The notes: generated from the sequence alone by a model not told the origin. A stretch of DNA of 64,000 bases from Alicyclobacillus fructus (GCF_017329605.1 NZ_JAFMTY010000008.1:62001-126000); one strand, 5' to 3'. Counted from the first letter of the stretch, positions 1 to 9,194 are shown. Program-made: numbers and translations.

Positions 1-1678
1 ACGCGCGCAGCCCCGCCACCGCTTCGCCGAACCGCAGCGTCTGACCGCGGCGAGCGAGCACCGGCTGATAGCGCGGAACCGGCTCCCCGTCCAGCGTCGC
101 GCCCAGGTCCGCGCCGGTGAGACAAAACCACACGTCGTCGCGAAAGGCGTAAGTGCCACCGCGCAAGGTCAGCTCAAGCGCAGGGGCACCTTCCGGGTTG
201 CCGAGAAGCCGATTGCCCATGCGCATGGAAAGTGCGTCCATCGGGCCGGACGGGGGAACGCCGACGTCCCACAGGCCCAGCCGCCCTGGCCAGTCCTGCA
301 CCGTTGTCTGAAGGCCGCCGTCCAACACCTCGAGCGCGCGCTCGACCGGTTGGAACGCCTCCAACCACTTCGTGTGCACCTCGCCTGCCGCAAATGACGC
401 CGAGTCCACGATGGCGCGCAGATAGCGCAGGTTGCTCTGGACTCCGTACACCCGCGCCTGCGCCAGCGCCGCACGGAGCCGCTCCACCGCCTCGCCGCGC
501 GACGCGCCGCGGACGATCAGTTTGGCAAGAAGCGGATCGTAGTACGAGCTGACCGTCACGCCTTGGTCGATCCACGTCTCCACGCGCGTGCCCTCGGGCC
601 ACACGACGCCGTCCACCCGCCCGGCGCACGGCCGAAACTCGCGCCCCGGATCCTCCGCGTACACACGCACCTGGATGCTGTGGCCGGTGGGCGCAGGCAG
701 GCGCGCCTCCAGGTCCCTGAGCTCCCCCGCCGCCTCCCGGATCATCCACTCGACGAGATCGATCCCGTACACCTCTTCCGTCACGCCGTGTTCGACCTGC
801 AGGCGGGTGTTGACCTCGAGAAAGTAGAACGATGCGGACGACGGATCGTAGAGGAACTCCACCGTTCCGGCGCTCCGGTAGCCTACGGCGCGCGCCACGG
901 ACAGTGCCGCCTCGTGCAGGCGCCGGCGCGTCTCATCGGAGAGCACGTGCGCCGGGCACTCTTCCACCACCTTTTGGTTGCGCCGCTGCAGCGTGCAGTC
1001 GCGTTCGCCGATGGCCACGAGCTCGCCCTGGCGATTGCCGAAGATCTGGACCTCGATGTGGCGGGCGCGCGGCACGTACTTCTCCACAAACACGCCGTCG
1101 TCGCGGAAGTGCTGACCCGCCAATCGCCGAACGCTCTCGAAGGCGTCCGCGAGTGCGTCTTCGCGCTCCACCACGCGCATGCCAATGCCTCCGCCGCCCG
1201 CCGTGCTCTTCAGGATGACCGGGTAGCCAATGTCGGCGCACACGCAGCGGAGTTCTTCAAGGTCGCGGACGAGATCGGTCCCCGGCAAGAGCGGGACGCC
1301 CGCCCGCCGCGCCACGTCGCGCGCGACGTGCTTGTACCCGAACTTCTCAATCTGCTCGGGATCCGGGCCGATGAACACCAGCCCGCGCTCGGCGCACTGC
1401 CGGGCAAAGGTCGCGTTTTCGCTCAGAAACCCGTAGCCGGGGTGAATGGCGTCGGCGCCCGACTGCCGCGCAGCGTCGAGGATCTTCTCCGCGTTGACGT
1501 ACGAGTCGTGCACCGGCCCTTCGCCAATCCAGACGGCCTCGTCGGCGAGATCGACGTGCAGGCTGTCCTCGTCCGCCGTGGTGTACACGGCCACCGATGC
1601 AATCCCCATCTTCTTCAGCGTGCGTATGATGCGTACCGCGATGGCGCCGCGGTTGGCGATCAACACTTTCCGAAACAT
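1..1678 (-). CDS. biotin-dependent carboxylase, probable guanidine (urea-type) carboxylase, 3' part missing
   Basis: The 559 codons visible start at an ATG at 1678 behind GAGGGGG and run off the left edge. The N-terminal 450 or so residues are a biotin carboxylase: the start MFRKVLIANRGAIAVRI, a glycine-rich ATP-grasp loop (STAGGGGIGMR), and NTRLQVEH near the active site. From about residue 465 a KipA/AHS2-type carboxyltransferase domain begins (TTVQDWPGRLG, then GVPPSGPMDALSMR), the urea-carboxylase order. The KipI-like half and biotinyl domain should lie outside the window. The enzyme would use ATP and bicarbonate to carboxylate guanidine or urea. It is the last visible gene of an operon headed by a guanidine-I riboswitch and two DUF1989 genes, so guanidine is preferred. 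Family is sure; substrate is inferred. Confidence 0.9.
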   Translation of the reverse strand, partial: MFRKVLIANRGAIAVRIIRTLKKMGIASVAVYTTADEDSLHVDLADEAVWIGEGPVHDSYVNAEKILDAARQSGADAIHPGYGFLSENATFARQCAERGLVFIGPDPEQIEKFGYKHVARDVARRAGVPLLPGTDLVRDLEELRCVCADIGYPVILKSTAGGGGIGMRVVEREDALADAFESVRRLAGQHFRDDGVFVEKYVPRARHIEVQIFGNRQGELVAIGERDCTLQRRNQKVVEECPAHVLSDETRRRLHEAALSVARAVGYRSAGTVEFLYDPSSASFYFLEVNTRLQVEHGVTEEVYGIDLVEWMIREAAGELRDLEARLPAPTGHSIQVRVYAEDPGREFRPCAGRVDGVVWPEGTRVETWIDQGVTVSSYYDPLLAKLIVRGASRGEAVERLRAALAQARVYGVQSNLRYLRAIVDSASFAAGEVHTKWLEAFQPVERALEVLDGGLQTTVQDWPGRLGLWDVGVPPSGPMDALSMRMGNRLLGNPEGAPALELTLRGGTYAFRDDVWFCLTGADLGATLDGEPVPRYQPVLARRGQTLRFGEAVAGLRA

Positions 1679-1711
1679 CGGCATCCCCCTCGCTGACGAA
1701 GTCGACTCCAC

Positions 1712-2365
1712 TCAGACCCCGCGCCGCCAGATGACGATCTCGACCGGCGTCGGGTTGTATGCGTTGCACGGGTTGTTGATCTGCGGGCAGTTGCTCATGA
1801 GCACGATGACCCGGCTCATCGCTTCCATCTCCACGTAGCGGCCGGGGCCCGAGATGCCGTCCGCGAATTCCAGCCCGCCGTCGGGCGTCACCGGGACGTT
1901 CATGAAGAAGTTGACGTTCGGGGCGAGATCGCGCTTCGCGAGGCGCGGCTCGTGCATGGCGATCTGCAGCATGAACGTGTCCCGGCAGTTGTGCATGTGC
2001 ACCTTGTCGTGGCCGTAGCGCACGGTGTTGCTCTGGGCCGAGCACGCGCCGCCCAGCGTGTCGTGTCGGCCGCAGGTGTCCTCGACAATGCGCACGAGCG
2101 GCCGTCCGGACTCGGTGAGGAGCACGGACCCGGTGGTGAGATAGATGTTGCCCTGCGCCGCGATGGTCATCGCAGCGCTGTAGTGGTCGTAGGGGCGGTC
2201 CGCGTCAAAAAACAGCGTGTCGACGGCCTGGTTGCCCTCGAGATCCACGATGCGAAGGATATCGCCGGGCTGGAGCGTGCACATGTACCCTTCCCCGCTG
2301 GGAAGCACGAGGCGAGTGTCGGCCGTCACGACGTCGCGATCGCGGTCAAATGCTAGAGATGGCAT
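1712..2365 (-). CDS. DUF1989 urea carboxylase-associated protein (carboxyguanidine deiminase subunit-like)
   Basis: This 217-residue protein belongs to DUF1989, the 'urea carboxylase-associated' family. In proteobacteria two such proteins form a heteromeric deiminase (CgdAB) that hydrolyses carboxyguanidine to allophanate and ammonia. Visible features are GDILRIVDLEGNQAVDTLFF near the N terminus, a cysteine/histidine patch (DTCGRHDTLGGACS) suited to metal binding, and NVNFFMNVPV. GAGGAGG sits directly against an ATG at 2371, so the in-frame ATG six bases on, at 2365, is the better start. It lies 33 bases upstream of the carboxylase and 50 bases downstream of its paralog, in one operon. Which subunit it represents cannot be told by eye. 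Confidence 0.88.
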   Translation of the reverse strand: MPSLAFDRDRDVVTADTRLVLPSGEGYMCTLQPGDILRIVDLEGNQAVDTLFFDADRPYDHYSAAMTIAAQGNIYLTTGSVLLTESGRPLVRIVEDTCGRHDTLGGACSAQSNTVRYGHDKVHMHNCRDTFMLQIAMHEPRLAKRDLAPNVNFFMNVPVTPDGGLEFADGISGPGRYVEMEAMSRVIVLMSNCPQINNPCNAYNPTPVEIVIWRRGV

Positions 2366-2415
2366 AGGCATCCTCCTCGCAGGAAACGTGTAGGGTCGGG
2401 ACAAGCGGGATCCCT

Positions 2416-3150
2416 TTATCGCAACAGCGCGTAGAGCCATGCGGTGTTCTCCATGGCCCGGCGGGCCTCTTCCGTCTTGAGACGTGGGTCCAGGGGATCC
2501 GTCGGTTCGTCCGCATACACCGCGAGCGTGAGGGGCACCGACGGATACGGGCGGCGCGAGTCCAAGGGGTGCGGCGTGTTGCTCAGGATGACCGTGACGT
2601 CCATCTCCATCCGCAGCCCCACCTCGCTTCCCTTCGGCGCAAATCCAGGGACGAAGTGCATCCGACCGGACTCGTCGCACCACACCTTCGAGAACAGGTT
2701 GAGCGGCGGAACGAGATCGCCCGCGTCCAATCCATTGCGCACGAGCTCCTTCACGGCATTTTCGTAGCCCGAGCGGAGCATGGCGTTGCGATGGCGTTGA
2801 AAGTTGGTCTCGCCGTAGCGTCGATCCACATCCGACCTGGTCTGCACGCCCGAGAGCGGATCGTGCCAGCCGACCGTGTCGTGCACAACGGTGGCCATGG
2901 CGCGTCCCTCATCGCTCATCAGCACATCGTGAAGGGCAATTTTCGCCGTGTGCTGCGCCTTCAGCGTGTCAGGGAGATTCAGGCGTTCCGCCGGATGATC
3001 CGCGCGATACAGCCAGAGCGCGGCGTTCGCTCCCTCCCCTTCGGCGCGCACCACCAACCGCTTGCCCCGCCCAATGCGCATGGACCAGCGTCCCCCGGCC
3101 GGGATGGAGAGGGTGTAAAGAGGCGTGAACGAAGACAGGCCAATGGACAT
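2416..3150 (-). CDS. DUF1989 urea carboxylase-associated protein, paralog (carboxyguanidine deiminase subunit-like)
   Basis: The 244-residue product is the longer of two adjacent DUF1989 proteins. Typical segments are IPAGGRWSMRIGRGKRL, a region VVHDTVGWHDPLSGVQTR aligned with the Cys/His patch of the neighbour, PPLNLFSKV and a C-terminal TWLY-like run (ENTAWLYALLR). The start is the ATG at 3150, eight bases after AAGGAGGA; the open frame extends 17 codons further up, but those overlap the upstream permease gene. Here the metal-patch cysteines of the neighbour are replaced (VGWHD rather than CGRHD), so the two are not equivalent and may be catalytic and structural partners. Deiminase function is inferred from family knowledge and the riboswitch. 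Confidence 0.87.
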   Translation of the reverse strand: MSIGLSSFTPLYTLSIPAGGRWSMRIGRGKRLVVRAEGEGANAALWLYRADHPAERLNLPDTLKAQHTAKIALHDVLMSDEGRAMATVVHDTVGWHDPLSGVQTRSDVDRRYGETNFQRHRNAMLRSGYENAVKELVRNGLDAGDLVPPLNLFSKVWCDESGRMHFVPGFAPKGSEVGLRMEMDVTVILSNTPHPLDSRRPYPSVPLTLAVYADEPTDPLDPRLKTEEARRAMENTAWLYALLR

Positions 3151-3193
3151 GTTCTCGTTCCTCCTTGAACTTTCAAATCTTTCTGCGATCTCG

Positions 3194-4621
3194 TCAGCCA
3201 CTCACGGCGTCTTCCCGCCACTCTGGCGCGGCGCCGGAGGGCTGGCGGGATCGCCAAACCCAACGGGACAGCGCGTAACATGCGAGGGATGCCGCCGCAA
3301 GCGCGGCCTCGCCAAGCAGGTATTGCGCCTCCTGGGTGACGATGGCGAACCCAGTGAACAGAGTCACCACCAGCGGTGCCACGGGCCAGGCGGGCATCCG
3401 GTACGGCCGGGCTTCGCCGCGAAACCGGATCCGGCTCCACAGCGCCGCGAGGCCGATGAAAAAGTACACGACCGTCGTCACCGTGCCGGAAAAGATGATC
3501 AGCCAGTTGAGTTGGCTCATGAACAGCAGCACGGCGGTCGGGAGGCCCAGCAACAACACGCAGAGCCCCGGCGCCTTGAATCGATTCACCCGGCCAATCC
3601 GCCGATTGGCGAACGGCCACCACAGCCCGTCTCGGCCCGTGGTGTAGAACACGCGGCCGAAGTACATGAAGTAGACCAGCATCGAATTGAACAGCGCGAT
3701 GCAGACCCCGACATCCAGAACCATTCGGAAACCGGGCCCCAGCGATGACTCCACGGCGTAAATCACAGGCGATGCGGCGCTGAAAAACGCCTTCAGGTCG
3801 GGCGCCGTCACGACCGCCGAAGTGAGCGGCACCACGATGGCGATGGCGGCCGTTGTGGCGGCGGTGATGACGGCTCGTGCCAGTTTCTTCGGGCCGCCCA
3901 CCAGTTCCTCGGCAAATCCCAGCGTGGCGTCATAGCCGTTGATGATGTTGAACGCAGGAGCCAAGCTTGCCGCCATCATGGCCAAAGTCACAGGCCTCAG
4001 CTCGCCTCCGGCGAGATACACCGGGTGGAACGTCACCGCGACGAGCGATTGATGCGGGTGGATCCAGGCAGCCACCGTGACCGTCGACAGCACGAGCAGT
4101 TCGACAAACACCATGGCCATCGTGACGTAAGCGCCCAGTTCGACGCGCACGACACCGATACTCACGGCGACCGCGACGGAGATGAGCGCGATCACGGCCT
4201 CGGACAGGGGCAGGTGAGGCCACAGGTCCTTGACGAATTGCCCGATCCCGAGCGCAATGCTCGCGGGCAAAATCACGCCCTGAATCAGGTAGTTGAACAG
4301 CGTGATGAATGCCATGGGCCCGGGAAGCACGAAGCGCACGAGGGAATACATGCCCCCGGCGACAGGAAACATCGAACCGAGTTCCGCGAGGCACATGGAG
4401 ATGAGGATCACGACGACCCCAAGGATGACGTCTGCACCGATGGCGAATGTGCCGCCGATGGAAAACACGCCGGAGGTCAGCAGAAGGACAGCCATCGTCG
4501 GCGAGACGTTGGCGATGGCCAGGCCCACGACGTCCCGCAAATGGAGCTTTCGGCTTAACTCTTGCGCATAGCCGAGATGTTGAAGCCTGGCAGTGTCGAC
4601 AAACGCCACGGAGTCTTCCAA
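3194..4621 (-). CDS. APC-superfamily permease, candidate guanidine/urea-type importer
   Basis: A 475-residue membrane protein of the amino acid-polyamine-organocation superfamily with about 12 hydrophobic segments. The first carries the unwound-helix region (GLAIANVSPTMAVLLLTSG) and there is a FAEELVGGPKKLARA loop characteristic of APC carriers. It is the first gene after the guanidine-I riboswitch, so the carrier is probably induced by guanidine and may import guanidine, a related cation, or urea. The start is a TTG at 4621, eight bases after CAGGAGG, with no ATG in reach. The next gene starts 43 bases after its stop. Family certain, substrate inferred from context only. Confidence 0.88.
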   Translation of the reverse strand: MEDSVAFVDTARLQHLGYAQELSRKLHLRDVVGLAIANVSPTMAVLLLTSGVFSIGGTFAIGADVILGVVVILISMCLAELGSMFPVAGGMYSLVRFVLPGPMAFITLFNYLIQGVILPASIALGIGQFVKDLWPHLPLSEAVIALISVAVAVSIGVVRVELGAYVTMAMVFVELLVLSTVTVAAWIHPHQSLVAVTFHPVYLAGGELRPVTLAMMAASLAPAFNIINGYDATLGFAEELVGGPKKLARAVITAATTAAIAIVVPLTSAVVTAPDLKAFFSAASPVIYAVESSLGPGFRMVLDVGVCIALFNSMLVYFMYFGRVFYTTGRDGLWWPFANRRIGRVNRFKAPGLCVLLLGLPTAVLLFMSQLNWLIIFSGTVTTVVYFFIGLAALWSRIRFRGEARPYRMPAWPVAPLVVTLFTGFAIVTQEAQYLLGEAALAAASLACYALSRWVWRSRQPSGAAPEWREDAVSG

Positions 4622-4679
4622 CCAGCTCGCCTCCTGTCCGATTTGTCAACTTTCCTATCATGTTTAAACTCGTTGCACC

Positions 4680-4732
4680 AAAAAGAGGGATAAAAGCCCC
4701 ATTGCGAAAGACCTCCCGGGCTTTTATCCCTC
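4680..4732 (-). terminator. riboswitch-controlled intrinsic terminator
   Basis: A perfect 15-base stem (4718-4732 against 4685-4699) is followed on the minus strand by five T residues. Its upstream arm is the conserved 3' block of the guanidine-I aptamer, so aptamer and terminator exclude each other. Confidence 0.93.
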
Positions 4733-4813
4733 CGTGTGGCTCCCGTTTTTTTCGAGAGCTGGTCTCTCTCGGACCAGTCCCGGCGTCGCCGGCGGAACCC
4801 TAGAGACCTTGTG
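4696..4813 (-). promoter_or_regulatory. guanidine-I (ykkC class) riboswitch
   Basis: Read on the minus strand this leader holds the conserved blocks of the guanidine-I aptamer in order: TCTAGGGTTCCG, then ACTGGTCCGAGAGA, then ACACGGAGGGATAAAAGCCC and GGGAGG. These match the family signature very closely. The last block doubles as the 5' arm of the terminator at 4680-4732. Guanidine binding should therefore hold the aptamer closed, block the terminator and switch on the permease, DUF1989 and carboxylase genes. The aptamer starts at the predicted transcript start. Confidence 0.95.
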
Positions 4814-4819
4814 TGACTA

Positions 4820-4848
4820 TATATATCACTAATGCGGATCATCATCAA
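4820..4848 (-). promoter_or_regulatory. sigma-A promoter of the guanidine operon
   Basis: TTGATG (4843-4848), a 17-base spacer and TATATA (4820-4825) on the minus strand place the transcript start near 4813, exactly where the riboswitch begins. Confidence 0.7.
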
Positions 4849-4991
4849 CAGATTCGACGCGATTTTCAGAAAAATTGTTAAGTAACATGACATACAAGCC
4901 GCTGAAATCGGTTTCTTCTAGCTTACCTATACTTGTACGGGTATTTGACTTTGAGAACCGAAGAGGGCAAGCTGGAATGGAGGTGATGGAA

Positions 4992-5603
4992 TTGGTTTCG
5001 CTCGATCCGAAGGAGATGACGCCGCTCGATTGCTACAAGTTCCTGATCGGCGCAGTCATTCCGCGCCCCATCGCGTTCGTGACCACCCTCTCCGAAACTG
5101 GCGTGTTGAACGCGGCACCTTTCAGCTTCTTCAACGTGGTCACCCCGGACCCTCCTATGGTCTCCATCTCGGTTCAACGGCAGGGCGGGGCGCCGAAGGA
5201 CACGGCGCGCAACGCCATTCACCGCGGAGCGTTTGTCGTCCACATCGTCAGCGAACCGTATGTTGAGCAGGTGAATCAGACCGCGGCCACACTGCCTCCC
5301 GACGAGAGCGAGGTGGCGCTCGCAGGACTTACGCCGGTTGCGAGCGATGCGATTGACGTGCCGGGCGTGCGCGAGGCGCGGATCCGCATGGAATGCGTTT
5401 TGGAACGCGCGCTTCCGCTCGGCGGCACGCCGGAGGCGCCCGCGTGCGACCTCCTGATCGGGCGCGTGGTTCGCTTTCACATCGAGGCGTCGCTCTACGA
5501 TCGAGGGCGGATCGACCCGCACGGTCTCGCGCCCGTGGCGCGCCTCGCCGGCAACGACTACAGCTTGCTCGGCCGCATCTTCACCATCGAGCGGCCGAAA
5601 TGA
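4992..5603 (+). CDS. flavin reductase-like FMN-binding split-barrel protein
   Basis: A 203-residue protein of the flavin reductase-like/DIM6-NTAB family, cytosolic, expected to bind FMN. Visible family traits are YKFLIGAVIPRPIAFVTT near the N terminus, NAAPFSFFNVVTPDPPMVS, and KDTARNAI followed by FVVHIV. The start is ambiguous: GGAGGTGAT at 4979-4987 is a near-perfect match to the 16S tail and points to the TTG at 4992, but ATGs at 4977 and 4986 are in frame. It is transcribed divergently from the guanidine operon and ends at a strong terminator shared with the luciferase-like gene. The physiological substrate is unknown; a role in oxidation of small organics alongside the neighbouring monooxygenase is only a guess. 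Confidence 0.85.
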   Translation: MVSLDPKEMTPLDCYKFLIGAVIPRPIAFVTTLSETGVLNAAPFSFFNVVTPDPPMVSISVQRQGGAPKDTARNAIHRGAFVVHIVSEPYVEQVNQTAATLPPDESEVALAGLTPVASDAIDVPGVREARIRMECVLERALPLGGTPEAPACDLLIGRVVRFHIEASLYDRGRIDPHGLAPVARLAGNDYSLLGRIFTIERPK

Positions 5604-5640
5604 CCCGTCTCGGCGTCCGGCCCTCGACAGCGGCATACAC

Positions 5641-5676
5641 AAGCCCGGGTCTCCCTCGGCAGAGACCCGGGCTTTT
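5641..5676 (+). terminator. intrinsic terminator after the flavin reductase gene
   Basis: A 13-base perfect stem (5641-5653 with 5662-5674) ends in TTTT on the plus strand. It lies between two convergent genes and may slow transcription from either side. Confidence 0.88.
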
Positions 5677-5679
5677 GCA

Positions 5680-6693
5680 TTAAGAGCGCATGACCTCGGC
5701 GACCAACTCGTACGATCGCAGACGGGCGGCGTGATCGTAAATCTGTGACATCACGATCACCTCGTCCGCCTTCGTCAGCTCAATGAACGCGCGGAGCCGA
5801 TCCCGCACCGTCTCCGGCCCACCCACGATGGCCAAACGGCCGCGCGTCTGGAGAATCTGCCACTCGTACGGCGAGCACAAATCCTGCACGCGCTCCACCG
5901 GCGGCTGAAGCCGGGACGGCTTGCCTCGGATGAGCGAGAGTTGTTGCAGTTGCGCGGATGTGGCCAGGTAGCGCGCCTCCTCGTCCGTCGCCGCCGCCAC
6001 CACCGCCGCACCGACCATGACGTACGGCTCCTTGAGCCACGCCGACGGGCGAAAGTTGGCCCGGTAGGTCTCCAACGCAATCATCAGGTAGTCCGGCGCG
6101 AAATGGCTCGCGTACGCAAACGGCAGCCCGAGTTCCGCCGCGAGCCGGGCGCTGAAATCGCTCGAGCCGAGCAGCCAGATGGGGATCTCCATGCCTTCTC
6201 CGGGGACGGCCCGAACGCGGCGCTCGTCGCCGTCCGCGGGATGGAAATAGCGCAAAAGCTGCGCCAGCCGGTCGGGGAAGTCGTGCCCGTGCCGATCCGG
6301 ATCTCCGCCCAGCGCCCGAATGGTGGGCGCATCCGTGCCGGGCGCCCGGCCCAAGCCGAGATCGATCCGGCCGGGAAACATCGAGGCGAGCGTCCCGAAC
6401 TGCTCCGCCACGATGAGCGGCGCGTGATTCGGCAACATCACGCCGCCCGAACCGACGCGGATGGTGCGCGTCTGCTGCGCCAGGTACGCGATCACGACAG
6501 CTGTGGCAGAACTCGCGATGCCCGGCATGCTGTGGTGCTCCGCCACCCAAAATCGGCGATAGCCGAGCCGCTCCGCGAGCTGCGCCAGCTCGGCGCTCCT
6601 GCGGAACGCCTCCGCAGGCGTGCTGCCTTCTGGAATCGGGACGAGATCGAGCACAGACAGCGCCGTCCCGTCCTTCGTCAAGCCCCAGTCCAT
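5680..6693 (-). CDS. luciferase-like (LLM class) flavin-dependent monooxygenase
   Basis: A 337-residue TIM-barrel oxidoreductase of the bacterial luciferase-like superfamily, MsnO8/YhbW type. Diagnostic segments are [34 protein letters not shown] (flavin and substrate pocket), [19 protein letters not shown], and [14 protein letters not shown]. Such enzymes use reduced FMN from a separate reductase, and a flavin reductase gene lies next door, in the opposite orientation. The start is the ATG at 6693 behind GGAGGAGG with seven-base spacing. A perfect TATAAT at 6741-6746 (minus strand) could serve as -10, without a clear -35. Natural substrate unknown. Confidence 0.9.
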   Translation of the reverse strand: MDWGLTKDGTALSVLDLVPIPEGSTPAEAFRRSAELAQLAERLGYRRFWVAEHHSMPGIASSATAVVIAYLAQQTRTIRVGSGGVMLPNHAPLIVAEQFGTLASMFPGRIDLGLGRAPGTDAPTIRALGGDPDRHGHDFPDRLAQLLRYFHPADGDERRVRAVPGEGMEIPIWLLGSSDFSARLAAELGLPFAYASHFAPDYLMIALETYRANFRPSAWLKEPYVMVGAAVVAAATDEEARYLATSAQLQQLSLIRGKPSRLQPPVERVQDLCSPYEWQILQTRGRLAIVGGPETVRDRLRAFIELTKADEVIVMSQIYDHAARLRSYELVAEVMRS

Positions 6694-6776
6694 GAGCAGG
6701 CCTCCTCCCGGTTTGCGACGGGCACAATCGGCCCATCGCCATTATACCCCCGGAGGCAGGCCGCTCCGAAACGCCG

Positions 6777-9065
6777 TCAGCTCACGGGCTGCGACAGGCT
6801 CGCGCGCATCCGCCGCGCGGCGTCCACCATGTTCCGAAGCGCCGCGACAGTCTCCGTTTCGCCGCGCGTCTTCAGGCCGCAGTCCGGATTCACCCAGAGC
6901 TGCTCGGGCCGGATCACCTCCGAAGCCTTGCGGAGAAGCGCGACCATCTCTTCGACCGACGGCACCCTCGGGCTGTGGATGTCGTACACGCCCGGGCCGA
7001 TGTCGTTCTCATAGCGGAAATGCTCGAACGCCTTCAGGAGTTCCATATGGGATCTGGACGTCTCAATGGAAATCACGTCCGCGTCCATCGCCTGAATGGC
7101 GGGCATGATGTCGTTGAACTCCGCGTAGCACATGTGCGTGTGAATCTGCGTCTCGTCGCGCACGCCCGAGGACGCGATGCGGAAGCACTCCACCGCCCAG
7201 GCGAGATAGGCTTCCCAGTCCGCGCGGCGCAGCGGCAATCCTTCCCTCAGCGCAGGTTCGTCGATTTGAATCATCCCGATGCCCGCCGCCTCAAGATCCA
7301 GCACCTCGTCCCGAATGGCAAGGGCGATCTGCCTGCACGTCTCAGCCCGCGGAATGTCATCGCGCACGAACGACCACTGCAGGATGGTCACCGGCCCCGT
7401 CAGCATGCCCTTCACGGGCTTGTCCGTCAGCGATTGGGCGTAGGTGCTCCAGCGGACCGTCATCGGCGCAGGCCGCGCCACGTCACCGTAGATGATGGGC
7501 GGCTTCACACAGCGAGACCCGTAGCTCTGCACCCAGCCGTGCTTCGTGAACACGAAGCCGTCGAGCATCTCACCAAAGTACTCGACCATGTCCGTGCGCT
7601 CAAACTCCCCGTGCACGAGCACGTCGAGCCCGATGTCCTCCTGGATGTGGATCCAACGCTTGATCTCGCTGCGCAAATACGCCTCGTACTCGTCCGTCGA
7701 CCAATCGCCATTGCGCCATTTCGCACGCGCGTCTCGCACCGGCTGAGTCTGGGGGAACGAGCCGATGGTCGTGGTGGGCAGAAGCGGAAGCTTGAACCGC
7801 TCCGCCTGCTTGACCTTCCGCTCCGCGTGCGGCGATTGGCGTTGAAGGTTCCACGTCCGCGCCTCATCGAGCCGCGCACGCACGTCTTCGCGATTCAGGC
7901 GGGCCGACGCGCGCCTGGAGGATAGGAGCGCCCGATTCGCCTCCAGCTCATCCGACACGGCCGCGCGCCCCTCGTCGAGCGCCCGCTTGATGAGCGCGAT
8001 CTCGTCCAGCTTCTGCAGCGCAAACGCGAGCCAGGATCTGATCTCGGGATCCATGTCGGTTTCGAGTTCCACGTCCCACGGCACGTGCAAAAGCGAGCAC
8101 GAGGGCGCCACCATCACGTGCTCGGCGCCGGCGAGATGCACGCCCTGCTCCACGTGCGCCAAGGCCGTGTCGAGATCGGCCCGCCAGACATTGCGACCGT
8201 CGATCACGCCGAGCGACAGCCGCCGCCCCTTCGGCCAGCCGAGCGCGTGCACCTGCTGGAGCGACTCGGAGCCGCGGACGAGATCGAGATGCAAGCCGTC
8301 CACCGGCAACTCGAGCGCCGTCGCCAGATTGTCCCCGAGCGACCCGAAGTAGGTGGCGAGGAGGATCTTCGGGCGATCCGCCTTCGCGAGCGCCGCATAC
8401 GCGTCCGCGAACGCCTGGCGCTCCGCCTCCGTCAGGTCCAGCGCCAAGGCGGGCTCGTCCAGCTGCACCCACGCCACGCCCGCCGCGTGAAGGGACGCGA
8501 GCCACGCCTGATAGGCCGGGATGAGTTTGGGAAGCAGAGAGAGCGGATCGACGCCGCCGCCGACCACCTTGGACAGCTTGAGGAAGGTGATGGGCCCGAC
8601 GAGCTGCGGCACCGTGTCGAACCCGAGCGCCTTCGCCTCCAGATATTCGTTGAGCGGCTTGTTGACGCCGAGTGTGAACACCTGGTCCGGGTCCAATTCA
8701 GGGACCAGGTAGTGATAGTTGGTGTCGAACCACTTCGTCATCTCGAGGGCCGTGGCTTCCTGCGTGCCGCGCGCCATCGCGAAATATTGTTGAAGCGATC
8801 CCGGCGCAAGGCCGCGGAACCGCTCGGGAACAGCCTGAAAGAGGCAGGCCGCGTCCAGGACGTGATCGTAGAAGGAAAAATCGTTGGCGAGGATCCAGTC
8901 CACGCCGCGATCCTTCTGGACCTGCCAGCGAAGCTTTCGAAGTTCCGCGGCCCGAGCGATGAGTTCGTCCTCTCCGATCTTGCCCTGCCAAAACTGCTCC
9001 ACCATCCGCTTGAGCTCGCGGTGAGGCCCCATGCGGGGAAATCCGATTGAGGCGGTGATGGCCAA
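6777..9065 (-). CDS. metE: cobalamin-independent methionine synthase
   Basis: The 762-residue enzyme transfers a methyl group from methyltetrahydropteroyl-triglutamate to homocysteine, the last step of methionine synthesis, in the cytosol. The N-terminal barrel begins ITASIGFPRMGPHRELK; the C-terminal catalytic barrel opens with LPLLPTTTIGSFPQT and carries the zinc ligands in THMCYAEFND, the following glutamate (ISIETSRSHM) and WVNPDCGLKTR. Length fits the family. The start is a TTG at 9065, eight bases after AAGGAGG, giving the usual MAITASIGFPRMG; no ATG fits. A good promoter and a 130-base folded leader precede it. Confidence 0.97.
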   Translation of the reverse strand: MAITASIGFPRMGPHRELKRMVEQFWQGKIGEDELIARAAELRKLRWQVQKDRGVDWILANDFSFYDHVLDAACLFQAVPERFRGLAPGSLQQYFAMARGTQEATALEMTKWFDTNYHYLVPELDPDQVFTLGVNKPLNEYLEAKALGFDTVPQLVGPITFLKLSKVVGGGVDPLSLLPKLIPAYQAWLASLHAAGVAWVQLDEPALALDLTEAERQAFADAYAALAKADRPKILLATYFGSLGDNLATALELPVDGLHLDLVRGSESLQQVHALGWPKGRRLSLGVIDGRNVWRADLDTALAHVEQGVHLAGAEHVMVAPSCSLLHVPWDVELETDMDPEIRSWLAFALQKLDEIALIKRALDEGRAAVSDELEANRALLSSRRASARLNREDVRARLDEARTWNLQRQSPHAERKVKQAERFKLPLLPTTTIGSFPQTQPVRDARAKWRNGDWSTDEYEAYLRSEIKRWIHIQEDIGLDVLVHGEFERTDMVEYFGEMLDGFVFTKHGWVQSYGSRCVKPPIIYGDVARPAPMTVRWSTYAQSLTDKPVKGMLTGPVTILQWSFVRDDIPRAETCRQIALAIRDEVLDLEAAGIGMIQIDEPALREGLPLRRADWEAYLAWAVECFRIASSGVRDETQIHTHMCYAEFNDIMPAIQAMDADVISIETSRSHMELLKAFEHFRYENDIGPGVYDIHSPRVPSVEEMVALLRKASEVIRPEQLWVNPDCGLKTRGETETVAALRNMVDAARRMRASLSQPVS

Positions 9066-9194
9066 GTTGTTCTCTCCTCCTTCGCAGAATCGCAATGGCG
9101 CGGCCGAATCGCTGACGACGCGTGCCTCCCCGACACACGAGCGGCGCCCGGAATCATCTCCGGGCGTCGCCGTGAGCCGACGCCATCTCTACGT
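9066..9194 (-). promoter_or_regulatory. structured metE leader, no known riboswitch class recognised
   Basis: Between the predicted transcript start (about 9194) and metE the RNA can form CGCCA/TGGCG, an overlapping and mutually exclusive GGCGTCG/CGACGCC hairpin, and a GCCCGGA/TCCGGGC hairpin. No SAM-I, T-box, SAH or cobalamin consensus block is visible, and no clear terminator. Regulation by methionine or SAM is plausible but not shown. Confidence 0.4.
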
